A stretch of DNA of 15,034 nucleotides. Origin: an uncultured Eubacteriales bacterium (GTDB taxonomy: Bacteria; Bacillota; Clostridia; Oscillospirales; Oscillospiraceae). Under the pieces are notes generated by a model. It searched no databases. It was given only the letters and a program-made list of their open reading frames with translations, and was not told the origin of the DNA. Positions 1-7,142 of this stretch are shown in pieces (position 1 is the stretch's first letter; every line of letters starts with the position of its first letter). The stretch is taken from assembly GCA_900549495.1 (NCBI GenBank), contig UROL01000030.1, forward strand, positions 1-15,034. The letters run 5' to 3'. The translations under genes and the position numbers were made by a program.

Positions 1-22
1 CTCGCTAAACCGGAGGGGTGGC

Positions 23-40
23 GGGCGATTTTCATCGCCC
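23..40. other. Small hairpin in the left flank
   Basis: A seven-base stem (GGGCGAT at 23-29, ATCGCCC at 34-40) with a four-base loop lies in the non-coding left flank. No T-run follows it on either strand, so it is not a convincing terminator. It could be the structured 3' part of something cut off by the window edge. I see no gene in 1-244. Confidence 0.3.
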
Positions 41-159
41 CGAAAAACTCAGAAGATTTTGGGTTTTACAATTCGTTGGAGTGGGCTCTTGTGGGAGACG
101 TGCGGATTCGTCTATTTACGACAGAAATTTTGGCAAAATGCTAAAAAATAGATAGAGTA

Positions 160-189
160 TTGACAGAAAAGTGGTGTGTATGGTAGAAT
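160..189 (+). promoter_or_regulatory. Sigma-A-type promoter of the tetR/surface-polymer operon
   Basis: A perfect -35 box TTGACA (160-165) and a -10 box TAGAAT (184-189, five of six consensus bases) are 18 bases apart and end about 55 bases before the tetR start codon. No other comparably good promoter was found between here and 8588, and the genes behind it are packed, so this is the probable promoter of the whole operon. Confidence 0.7.
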
Positions 190-196
190 ATTCACA
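175..196. promoter_or_regulatory. Candidate TetR-type operator overlapping the -10 box
   Basis: An imperfect inverted repeat, TGTGTAT (175-181) and ATTCACA (190-196), has six of seven arm positions complementary around an eight-base centre. It covers the -10 box of the operon promoter, and the centre includes part of the palindrome GAATATTC (186-193). Position and size fit an operator for the TetR protein encoded immediately downstream, which would make the operon autoregulated. This is inference from geometry only. Confidence 0.35.
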
Positions 197-244
197 AAAG
201 AAGCGGTACTTCGTCTGTAAACAAATTGAAAAGAGAATATACAT

Positions 245-937
245 ATGCCAAGAAATACACAGAAGGATATCCGGGCAGAGGCTCTGCGGCGGGAGCGGAT
301 TTTGATGGCCGGGCTCCGGCTGTTTTCCCAGCAGAGCATTGAGCAGGTCAGCATGGATATGGTGGCCCAGGCGGCGGGGGTGGGGCCCACCACCCTGTTT
401 AAGTACTATAAGAGCAAGGAAAGACTGGTGGTGGCCATCAGCGCCATGGCCTGGACAGAGGAGTGGCACCTGGCCCTGGAGCACTACGGGCCGGAAATGC
501 AGGAAACCATGACGGCCTATGAGCTGATTCAGTGCTATACCGACTGGATTATCCTGGTTTACCGGCGGAACCCGGCGCTGCTCCGGTTCAGCGGGGATTA
601 CAAATCCTACATCTGCCGCCAGAACCCGCCCCAGGAGGAGCTGCAGGAGCACCTGGGGGCCTTGCAGCCCATCAAGACCATGTTTCACCGGGCCTACCTC
701 CGGGCCAAGGACGATGGCAGCATCCGCCTGGACGTGCCGGAGGATACCCTGTATACGGCCACGGCCATCCATATGCTCTGCGTTGCAGAGCGCTTCGCCC
801 AGGGCATTGTCTGGACCCGCTATGAGACCGAAAATCATCTTCGGGAGCTGGACATTACCCAGGACATGATACTGAGTTGGTGCGCCGGGGAGAAGGCTCC
901 CCCCAGGCGGCCTCCCATATCTCGGCATGGCAGCTAG
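245..937 (+). CDS. TetR/AcrR-family transcriptional regulator
   Basis: A 230-residue one-component repressor-type protein. Residues 12-60 form the TetR DNA-binding domain: a first helix with ILMAGLRLFSQQ (19-30), then the helix-turn-helix VSMDMVAQAAGV (35-46) and the recognition helix with TTLFKYYKSKERL (49-61). The rest, about 65-215, is a helical ligand/dimer domain too divergent for a ligand to be named. The C-terminal tail from 216 is basic and proline-rich. The start codon follows a weak purine-rich site (GAAAAGAGA, about 8 bases upstream) and a good promoter. The next gene begins 38 bases after the stop codon, so this regulator is probably the first gene of the surface-polymer operon and represses it through the inverted repeat at 175-196. 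It could instead also control targets elsewhere; family assignment is firm, target is inferred. Confidence 0.9.
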   Translation: MPRNTQKDIRAEALRRERILMAGLRLFSQQSIEQVSMDMVAQAAGVGPTTLFKYYKSKERLVVAISAMAWTEEWHLALEHYGPEMQETMTAYELIQCYTDWIILVYRRNPALLRFSGDYKSYICRQNPPQEELQEHLGALQPIKTMFHRAYLRAKDDGSIRLDVPEDTLYTATAIHMLCVAERFAQGIVWTRYETENHLRELDITQDMILSWCAGEKAPPRRPPISRHGS

Positions 938-975
938 GCAAAGGCCGCCCGCCGGGGGGAAAAGGGGGAAAAGCA

Positions 976-1752
976 ATGACGAAAAAGCAGATTTATTATT
1001 CCCGCACCTATCGCAGGCTCCGTGCTGACCGCAGGCAAAGCCTGATTCTGTTCCTGGTGGTGGTGATCCCGTCTCTGGCAGCCATGATTTTCTTCATGCC
1101 GGAGATTACCCTGCTGTTCTGCCGGGTGGCTGCCCGGGTGCTGGGCCGGGCGGGGGTGATTACCGTGCGCCAGGCCATGTACAACCAGCTGTTTGGGAAT
1201 ATCCATTATCTGGCCTCGGTGGCGGGGCGGCCCTCGGCCTGGATGTGCCTGTGCAATGTGGGGGTCTGCCTGGCTGGGATGGTGCTGTGCATGGTGCTGC
1301 CCACCCGGAACCGGCCAGTGAGCATCTACCTGATTTTCAATGCCGCCATTCACCTGATTTCCAGCCTATGGTTTCTGTTTGCCGGGTGGGACTTCCCCTA
1401 TGATGCCACGGATTTCTCCCAGCTGTACCTGATTCAGGAGGTGGGAATCTGGGTGGTGTTCCTGGTGATGACCACCGGCGTCACCTCTATTCTGGGCACT
1501 CTGGGGCTGGGCTACAAGCTGCTGACGGTGGTGGCGGTAATGGCCTATAGCTGGGTCTTCGGCCTGGTGCGCTACATTGTATTTCTGTATCTGATGCGCC
1601 GGTATACCATGCTGTATATGACGGTGATGTATTTCACCTTCGGCCCCATGTTCGATTTTCTGTACCTGGTGATGATTTATGGCTGGTTTGTCAATCGCAT
1701 GGTAAAGCTCTATGAATCCGCCAAGGGGAAGGAGGAATGGGAATGGTCATAA
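976..1752 (+). CDS. Six-TM integral membrane protein of unknown family, operon gene 2
   Basis: I do not recognise this 258-residue protein. A basic N-terminus (YYSRTYRRLRADRR, 7-20) precedes a first membrane helix at about 22-41. Further hydrophobic segments lie at roughly 92-109, 117-137, 153-175, 180-208 and 212-238. A short charged tail (KGKEEWEWS) ends the protein. The start at 976 is chosen because AAAGGGGGAA lies about seven bases before it; an upstream in-frame start at 877 would overlap tetR by 61 bases and add a low-complexity extension. Its 3' end overlaps the glycosyltransferase gene by 10 bases, so the two are translationally coupled. The likely role is as a membrane partner of the glycosyltransferase, for example in export or complex assembly. 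An exosortase-like fold was considered but the catalytic Cys and His are not visible. Confidence 0.75.
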   Translation: MTKKQIYYSRTYRRLRADRRQSLILFLVVVIPSLAAMIFFMPEITLLFCRVAARVLGRAGVITVRQAMYNQLFGNIHYLASVAGRPSAWMCLCNVGVCLAGMVLCMVLPTRNRPVSIYLIFNAAIHLISSLWFLFAGWDFPYDATDFSQLYLIQEVGIWVVFLVMTTGVTSILGTLGLGYKLLTVVAVMAYSWVFGLVRYIVFLYLMRRYTMLYMTVMYFTFGPMFDFLYLVMIYGWFVNRMVKLYESAKGKEEWEWS

Positions 1753-3008
1753 GGCTGCTAAAGGGGTATATGTTCTTTATCATCGGGCTGATGCTGCTGT
1801 ATACCCTGCGCCACTTCTATTTTACGGTGCAGCGGCTTCTGGGCAGCCAGCGGCTCTACTATGGGGACATCATCACCAGCAAAATGAAAACCATCTCCGT
1901 GCTGATTCCCATGCACAACGAGGAGCTGGTGCTGCGCAACGCCCTGGATGCCCTGCTGGAATGCGACTACGACCCGGCGCTGATGGAGATTATCCCCATC
2001 AACGACCACTCCACTGACCGCACCGGGGAAATGCTGGAGGAATACCATAGGAAATACGATTTCATCCGCCCCCTGCACCGCCATACTGGCCGCCGGGGCA
2101 AGCCCTCCGGCCTGAACGATGCCATGAAGCTAGCCCGGGGGGAAATCATTGTGGTGTTTGATGCGGACTACCGCCCGGCCCGGAACCTGCTGAAGCAGAT
2201 TAGCCTGGGCTTTGAAGACCCCCATGTGGGGGCGGTGATGGGGCGGGTCATCCCCTACAACGCCAATAAGAATATGCTTACCCGGCTGATTTCCCTGGAG
2301 CGCTCCGGGGGCTACCAGGTAGACCAGCAGGCCCGGTATAACCTGGGGGCCGTGCCCCAGTACGGCGGCACCGTGGGTGGCTTCCGGCGGGACTACCTGC
2401 TGGAAACCGGGGGCTTCCGGGAGAATATTCTGGCAGAGGATACCGAGCTGACCTACCGGCTCTTCACCAACGGCTGGAAGGTGCTGTATGCCAACTCCGC
2501 CGAGTGCTACGAGGAATCCCCGGAAACCTGGAATATCCGGGGGCGGCAGATTCGCCGCTGGTCCCGGGGCCATAACCAGGTGCTGTTCCACTATTTCTTC
2601 CCCACCCTATTCAGCCGCCACATGACCCTGATTCAGAAGCTGGACGGCATTTTTCTGCTGTTTGTCTACGCCGTGCCCATGTTTACCATGGTGGGCTGGC
2701 TGGTTTCCATGGCTCTGTTCTTCCTGGGGGAGATGAACATAATGAGCGGCTGGTGGGTTATCCTGTTCCTGGGGGTATACGATTCCTTCGGCAATTTCGC
2801 CCCCTTCTTCGAGGTGGGCAGCTCCCTGGTGCTGGACGGCACCCCCAAAGAGGCCACGCTGCTGCCCCTGCTGATGTTCAATTTCTTCTTTTACATGTGG
2901 CATATCTCCCTGGGCTTCTTCGATGCGGTGGCGGATGTGGTCACCGGACGAACCACCGTCTGGGATAAGACCGCCCGGGCCAAGCGAAGCAAGGAGGCGG
3001 TGAAATGA
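1743..3008 (+). CDS. Processive family 2 glycosyltransferase (cellulose/hyaluronan synthase-like)
   Basis: A 421-residue membrane glycosyltransferase that should polymerise a nucleotide-sugar donor on the cytoplasmic face and thread the chain through its own membrane helices. An N-terminal helix (about 8-22) precedes the GT-A domain. All hallmark residues of processive GT2 enzymes are present: ISVLIPMHNEE opening the fold (51-61), Asp88 in INDHSTD, the DAD metal site (140-142), the base Asp233 in AEDTELTYRL, and QIRRW (269-273), which is the QxxRW signature of cellulose and hyaluronan synthases. C-terminal membrane segments lie near 302-329, 336-356 and 373-393. No PilZ domain is present, so direct c-di-GMP control of the BcsA type is not expected. 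The ATG at 1743 is preferred because GGAGG ends seven bases upstream; an in-frame ATG at 1737 sits almost on that site. The sugar cannot be read from sequence. Confidence 0.93.
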   Translation: MVIRLLKGYMFFIIGLMLLYTLRHFYFTVQRLLGSQRLYYGDIITSKMKTISVLIPMHNEELVLRNALDALLECDYDPALMEIIPINDHSTDRTGEMLEEYHRKYDFIRPLHRHTGRRGKPSGLNDAMKLARGEIIVVFDADYRPARNLLKQISLGFEDPHVGAVMGRVIPYNANKNMLTRLISLERSGGYQVDQQARYNLGAVPQYGGTVGGFRRDYLLETGGFRENILAEDTELTYRLFTNGWKVLYANSAECYEESPETWNIRGRQIRRWSRGHNQVLFHYFFPTLFSRHMTLIQKLDGIFLLFVYAVPMFTMVGWLVSMALFFLGEMNIMSGWWVILFLGVYDSFGNFAPFFEVGSSLVLDGTPKEATLLPLLMFNFFFYMWHISLGFFDAVADVVTGRTTVWDKTARAKRSKEAVK

Positions 3009-4036
3009 ATGAAATAAAGGGTACCCTGCTTTTGTTCGCCCTGATGTTCGCTCTGCCGCTGCTGCTGGCCGCCTCCTATGGCAAGCTGCGTAAGTCCAAG
3101 GTGCTCCATATCCGGCAGGATTACGTCAGAGACCCCCGGTATTTCGGCAGCAGCTTCCGCCGGATGGTGCAGGCTGCCCTCTCGGCAGATGAAAATGGGG
3201 TGCTCCACCTGTCCAGGCCGGAGCAGTGCGTGTTCCCGGAGGATGCCGGGGCCCTTGCAGAGCCGGCGGTGGAATGCCTGGTGCTGGCCCTGAATGGGGA
3301 ATTCCGGCCGGAAAAGCCCCATGTCTTTCACAAGGAAATCTACTGCGCCCAGGATGCCTCCCTTCCCCCAGGCAGCCAGTTTCGGGCCCTCTGCGGCCAG
3401 CGGATAGCCCTGGCCCGGGGCTGCCAATGTCTGCGCTGGGTGGACGGCAACGAGGCGGTGACCGTGGGAGAAAACTGCGATCTGGGCCTTAGCGCCTCCT
3501 CCGGGAGGCTGCTGACCCTGGGCAGCCAGACCAGCTTCCAGCGGCTTTACGCCCCGGAAATCCGGCTGGCCGTGGCCCCGGAGGGGCCCCCGCCCCATAG
3601 CCCGGTGCCGGTGCCGGAGAAGCGGCATATGCCGGTGCTGTATGACCTGCGTAACCTGTCCGAGCGCCAGAGCGACTCCCGGGGCCATGTGGGCGCCAGC
3701 CTCATCACCCGCTGGAATCTGCGGATTCTGGAGGGCATGACGGTGGAGGGGGACATTAGCGGTGACCGGGGCGTTCGGGTGATGAAAAACGCCGTGGTGT
3801 ACGGCAACGTATTTGCCGGGGCCGACGTGCTGCTGGAGGAGGGAGCCCGGGTGCTGGGCAATGTGTTCAGCCAGGGCAGCGTCCGCCTGGGCCCGGGGGC
3901 CAGTGTGGGCCAGCCCGGAGAAATCCACTCTGTAATTGCCCGGAAGAAAATTTACTTCGCCGGTGACAACCGGGTTTATGGCTTTGTCAGCGCCCTGCGG
4001 GGCGGCACCACCGGCGACAGGGGGGACGGACGATGA
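3005..4036 (+). CDS. Membrane-anchored bactofilin-like (polymer-forming) beta-helix protein
   Basis: A 343-residue protein with one N-terminal membrane segment (about 6-23) and then a soluble part. Residues 228-330 show the short-period pattern of a beta-helix: repeated turns such as GMTVEGDISGDRGVRV, NAVVYGNVFAGADVLLEEG and ARVLGNVFSQGSVRLGPGAS, ending with IARKKIYFAGDNRVYGFV, much like bactofilins (polymer-forming cytoskeletal proteins). Classical bactofilins are shorter and lack a transmembrane helix; this one carries about 200 extra residues, including a second, weaker strand-rich stretch (152-190) and a proline-rich linker (192-206). It starts by a four-base ATGA overlap with the glycosyltransferase gene and has AAGGAGG seven bases upstream. 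In context it may be a scaffold that localises the polymer synthase. The fold assignment is by pattern and should be confirmed by structure prediction. Confidence 0.75.
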   Translation: MNEIKGTLLLFALMFALPLLLAASYGKLRKSKVLHIRQDYVRDPRYFGSSFRRMVQAALSADENGVLHLSRPEQCVFPEDAGALAEPAVECLVLALNGEFRPEKPHVFHKEIYCAQDASLPPGSQFRALCGQRIALARGCQCLRWVDGNEAVTVGENCDLGLSASSGRLLTLGSQTSFQRLYAPEIRLAVAPEGPPPHSPVPVPEKRHMPVLYDLRNLSERQSDSRGHVGASLITRWNLRILEGMTVEGDISGDRGVRVMKNAVVYGNVFAGADVLLEEGARVLGNVFSQGSVRLGPGASVGQPGEIHSVIARKKIYFAGDNRVYGFVSALRGGTTGDRGDGR

Positions 4037-5118
4037 AAAGAAGAAAGCTGCCATACCTCTGGGCCCTGCTGCTGGCCCTGCCCCTGGTGGCGCTGTGCTT
4101 CCTGCTGCAAGGCATCCCCGCCGAGGAAACGAAGGCAGCCCGGCCCTATGTGCCGGAGCTATGGGATTTGTATGAGCAGAGCGGACTGACAAATGGGCAA
4201 AGCCTGTCGGAGGAAAAGGTGCTGGAGACGGAATCGGTGGTTGCCTATGCTGACCGGGTGTTTTCTCTGAACACCGTTCTGCCCAATCAGGCCGATTACG
4301 CCCTGCAAGTGGCCCAGGCGGTGCAGCGGGACTGCCCGGGGGTAAAGAACTTCTATCTGCTGCCCATTCCCGGGCGGGGGGTGCTGGAACCGGACTATCC
4401 CCAGCAGCGGGAGCAATTTGAAACCTTTGTAGAAGGACTGTCGGCAGGAAATGTGATTCAGGTTCTGCCCCAGCTTCAGGAAAACGGCGGCAGAAATCTA
4501 TACTACAGAACGGAAAACGGCTGGAACATGGAGGGCGCTTTCTATGGCTATCAGGCCATTTTGGAGGCGCTGGGCATGGAGCCGGACAATCTGCAAGGCT
4601 ACCGAACTTATCTGTTCGGAGATTTCCACGGTAGCGAGCTGACGGCGCAGAAAGCCGTTTGCAAGTCGGAGGAACTGCGGAAGCGGCTGCGGGGCATTCC
4701 CAATGACCCCTACACCCTTTACATCAACAGCGAAAACCCCAACCGGGAAATTCTCACAGAGAAAACCGACGAGGGCATCCGAACGGTAGAACGCAGAACC
4801 GTGCGTATGAGTTGCATGGGCCCCAACGGCATTGTGGGAGGGAATGATTTCCTGCACAGCATGGTTAACGGTAGAGGGGACGGCGGCGTTATCCTGATTG
4901 CAGATCATGTAGGGAAGCTGCTGGCACCCTATTTAAGCGAAGTCTATGAATGGGTGTATGTAGTGAATGTCCGGGAGGATACATCCTTCCGGCAGGATTT
5001 GCCCAGAGTATTGGAGGAAATCGGGGCGGATACGGTGATTTACGCCGCTCCTGAAAACCGGCTGGGAAACGAATCCTATATGCGGGCGCTGAACCCATTT
5101 GTCCGAGGGGAGGAATAG
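4033..5118 (+). CDS. DHHW/AlgX-like protein with degenerate catalytic site
   Basis: A 361-residue protein with an N-terminal signal anchor (basic MKRRK, hydrophobic 8-26), so most of it lies outside the membrane. The layout matches the DHHW family, relatives of the SGNH-fold alginate acetylation proteins AlgJ and AlgX. Supporting stretches are YYRTENGWNMEGAFYGYQAI (157-176), where the family has YYRTDHHWT..GAyyAYqA, then FGDFHGSEL (195-203), and VILIADHVGKLLAPYLSEVY (286-305), where the family has a vliGDS/KDSfan...pfL..y block. The DHHW motif reads ENGW (161-164) and the DS of the nucleophile block reads DH (291-292), so the Asp, His and Ser expected of an acyltransferase/esterase are all absent. 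It therefore looks like a non-catalytic, perhaps polysaccharide-binding, family member. It overlaps the upstream gene by ATGA and the next gene starts three bases after its stop codon. The family call is by remembered consensus. Confidence 0.75.
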   Translation: MKRRKLPYLWALLLALPLVALCFLLQGIPAEETKAARPYVPELWDLYEQSGLTNGQSLSEEKVLETESVVAYADRVFSLNTVLPNQADYALQVAQAVQRDCPGVKNFYLLPIPGRGVLEPDYPQQREQFETFVEGLSAGNVIQVLPQLQENGGRNLYYRTENGWNMEGAFYGYQAILEALGMEPDNLQGYRTYLFGDFHGSELTAQKAVCKSEELRKRLRGIPNDPYTLYINSENPNREILTEKTDEGIRTVERRTVRMSCMGPNGIVGGNDFLHSMVNGRGDGGVILIADHVGKLLAPYLSEVYEWVYVVNVREDTSFRQDLPRVLEEIGADTVIYAAPENRLGNESYMRALNPFVRGEE

Positions 5119-5121
5119 CGG

Positions 5122-5745
5122 ATGATTCTATGGATACAGGAAATACTCACCCGGTTTGCTGACTTCACCGCTCTGGCGGGGCGCATTCCCCTGGAAATTC
5201 TGGCAGATACCCGGCTGTATCTGGTGCTGGGGGCGCTGCTGCTGGCCCTGGGCATCCACTGCTACCGGTGGCTTGCCGGTGGAGCGGCCTTTCTGGCGGT
5301 GGCAGCCGGGCTGACAGCCTGGATGCAGGGCCGGGCCGCCTGGGGCCAGACCGTCACAGCCTTTGTCCTTATCGGTATGCTGGTGGCGGCCATGGTCTTC
5401 AACTGGAAGCGGGTGGATGCCGTCCTGCTGTGCGCCTTTGCCGCCGCCATGCCCCTGTACCTGCTGGGCCAGGCCTGGTGGTTGGCAGGGCTGGTGGGGC
5501 TTCTGGCCGGAGCAATGGCCTATTTCTTCCCCCTGGCGGGGGTGCTGGTTGGCTCCTCGCTGCTGGGCGGGATGCTGCTGGCGGATACCGGGGTGCTGCT
5601 CCCCTGGGTGTGCTGGGGGCTGGTGCCGGTGGGCATTGGGGTGCAATACCTGCTCTTTGGTCGGCACCAGCGGCTATTTTCCAAATGCGTCCCGGACTGG
5701 GTGCGTGACCTTCCGGCACGCAGGAAGGCGGGGCGGCGGAAATGA
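5122..5745 (+). CDS. Seven-TM membrane protein (TMEM198/DUF4203-like), operon gene 6
   Basis: A 207-residue, very hydrophobic protein. After a short amphipathic N-terminus come about seven membrane helices, near 32-47, 50-67, 76-93, 98-117, 119-135, 138-155 and 160-179, followed by a basic cytoplasmic tail (RHQRLF and RKAGRRK) consistent with the positive-inside rule. Several helices carry small-residue repeats such as GALLLALG and GVLVGSSLLGG. The overall look recalls TMEM198/DUF4203-type proteins, but I cannot confirm the family from motifs. A strong site GGGGAGGA sits seven bases before the start codon, and the last four bases overlap the next gene as ATGA. The position between the DHHW-like and VTC genes suggests a membrane component of the same complex. 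Function unknown. Confidence 0.75.
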   Translation: MILWIQEILTRFADFTALAGRIPLEILADTRLYLVLGALLLALGIHCYRWLAGGAAFLAVAAGLTAWMQGRAAWGQTVTAFVLIGMLVAAMVFNWKRVDAVLLCAFAAAMPLYLLGQAWWLAGLVGLLAGAMAYFFPLAGVLVGSSLLGGMLLADTGVLLPWVCWGLVPVGIGVQYLLFGRHQRLFSKCVPDWVRDLPARRKAGRRK

Positions 5746-6422
5746 TTCAGGTGCTGCGTAAGGAAAAAAAGTACATCCTGCCCCGGCGGGCGGCCATGGA
5801 GCTGGAGCGGCAGCTGTCCGGGGTGATGCAGCTGGATACCAACGGAGTGGAGGGCCGCTACTTCATCCGCTCCCAGTATTTCGACTCCCTGACCGACGGG
5901 GACTTGCATGACAATCTGGCGGGGCTATGGGAGAAAAGCAAGCTCCGGCTGCGGATTTATTCCCTGGACGACCAAAAGGCCAAGCTGGAATGGAAGCGGA
6001 AATTCGGCCTGGACAGCCGGAAAAGCTCCCTGACCGTTACCAGGGCCCAGGCCCTGCAAATGGAGCGGGGGGATGCCTCCTTCCTGCTGGACATGGATTC
6101 CCAGCTGGCCCGGCAGATTTACTGCCGCTTCACGGCGGGGGCCTACCGGCCCAAGACCATTGTGGAATACCAGCGCAAGGCGCTGCTCTATCCGGCGGGG
6201 GATGTACGCATCACCTTCGACACGGATATCCGGGGCTCGGTGTGCCCCTGGGGGCTGTTTGAGCCCCTGGCCACCTTCCCCATTACCGGAAACGAATATG
6301 TTTTGATGGAGGTAAAATACTCCGAGCTCATCCCCCAGCTGCTGGTGGACATTCTGCATCAGGCGGACAGCCTGCAAACCAGCAACAGCAAATATTTGCA
6401 GGCGAGACTGCTGAATCTGTAA
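5742..6422 (+). CDS. VTC-domain protein (putative polyphosphate polymerase)
   Basis: A 226-residue stand-alone VTC domain of the triphosphate tunnel metalloenzyme superfamily, related to the catalytic domain of yeast Vtc4, which makes polyphosphate from ATP. The tunnel residues are intact: RKEKKY (6-11), SQYFDS (44-49), KLRLRIY (67-73), LEWKRK (82-87), VEYQRKAL (141-148), TFDTDIR (158-164), MEVKYS (189-194) and the terminal SNSKY (214-218). The alternating Lys/Arg and Glu residues would line the tunnel and bind triphosphate and metal. No SPX domain or membrane segment is present, so in contrast to yeast it lacks the inositol-pyrophosphate sensor; the adjacent DUF4956 membrane protein may provide the anchor. 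The gene overlaps its neighbour by ATGA. The enzymatic activity of bacterial VTC proteins in such clusters is inferred from the fold. Confidence 0.92.
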   Translation: MIQVLRKEKKYILPRRAAMELERQLSGVMQLDTNGVEGRYFIRSQYFDSLTDGDLHDNLAGLWEKSKLRLRIYSLDDQKAKLEWKRKFGLDSRKSSLTVTRAQALQMERGDASFLLDMDSQLARQIYCRFTAGAYRPKTIVEYQRKALLYPAGDVRITFDTDIRGSVCPWGLFEPLATFPITGNEYVLMEVKYSELIPQLLVDILHQADSLQTSNSKYLQARLLNL

Positions 6423-6436
6423 AGGAGTGCGACAAT

Positions 6437-7117
6437 ATGAGAGCGTACATACTGGAAAATCTTACCAATACGGAATCCCTGGATCTGGCGGTGATTCTGC
6501 TGAACAACGCCGTATCCCTGGTGATGGCGTTTTTCATCATGTTCACCTATAAGATTTCCTACACCGGCAGTGCCTACAGCCGCCGGTTCAATGTGGCCAT
6601 TGGCTCCATTACCCTGATTACCACCATGATTATGAGCGTCATCAGCAACAATGTGGCGCTGTCGTTGGGCATGGTGGGCGCCCTGTCCATCATCCGGTTC
6701 CGTACTGCGGTGAAGGATGTCCGGGACGCCACCTATATCTTCTGGGCCATTGCGGTGGGCATTGGCTGCGGCGTGTCCCAGTATGCCCTGATTGCCATTG
6801 GCTCGGTGTTCCTGCTGGTGTTCCTCCAGCTCACCAGCCGGGGCTTTACCTCCTACCGGCAGATGCTGGTGGTGCAGGGGGAGAATGGGGCCCTGTCCCG
6901 GATTGAGGCGGCGGTTACCGACTATTTCGACGGCAAGGTCAAGCCCTCCATGCGGAATATGACCGAGGTGAGCTGTGAGCTGGTGTACTCCGTGCCCGAG
7001 GGAATGCTGGAGCGGGGAGCAAAAAAGAACCAGATGGATATCACCGAGGCGCTGATTCAGATTCCCGGGGTGAACCGGGTGAATCTGGTGGAGCAGAAGG
7101 ACGAGCTGAGCCAGTAG
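6437..7117 (+). CDS. DUF4956 domain membrane protein
   Basis: A 226-residue protein carrying the DUF4956 signature LGMVGALSIIRFRTAVKD (77-94), followed by RDATYIFWAIAVGIG (96-110). Membrane segments are predicted near 17-37, 54-70, 100-113 and 116-132. The remaining 95 residues form a soluble, probably cytoplasmic domain containing DYFDGKVKPS and a final IPGVNRVNLVEQKDE segment that could be an ACT-like alpha/beta unit. AAAGGAG lies nine bases before the ATG. DUF4956, VTC-domain and CotH proteins are often encoded together in bacteria, which supports a functional complex here. The biochemical role is not established; a membrane anchor or channel for the VTC product is one possibility. Confidence 0.9.
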   Translation: MRAYILENLTNTESLDLAVILLNNAVSLVMAFFIMFTYKISYTGSAYSRRFNVAIGSITLITTMIMSVISNNVALSLGMVGALSIIRFRTAVKDVRDATYIFWAIAVGIGCGVSQYALIAIGSVFLLVFLQLTSRGFTSYRQMLVVQGENGALSRIEAAVTDYFDGKVKPSMRNMTEVSCELVYSVPEGMLERGAKKNQMDITEALIQIPGVNRVNLVEQKDELSQ

Positions 7118-7142
7118 GCCCGGCTGCGGGAAAGGGGGCGAT

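Noticed and set aside
877..975. Upstream extension of the six-TM protein to a start at 877
   Set aside because: It would overlap tetR by 61 bases and lacks a ribosome-binding site, while 976 has a purine-rich site at proper distance.
976..1752. Possible exosortase/archaeosortase
   Set aside because: The size and helix number fit, but the conserved catalytic Cys and His are not present in the expected C-terminal helices.
2891..4192. Minus-strand open frame of 433 codons across the bactofilin-like gene
   Set aside because: It is antisense to three well-supported genes with overlapping starts and stops, and its product is a Pro/Gly/Ala/His-rich string with no domain.
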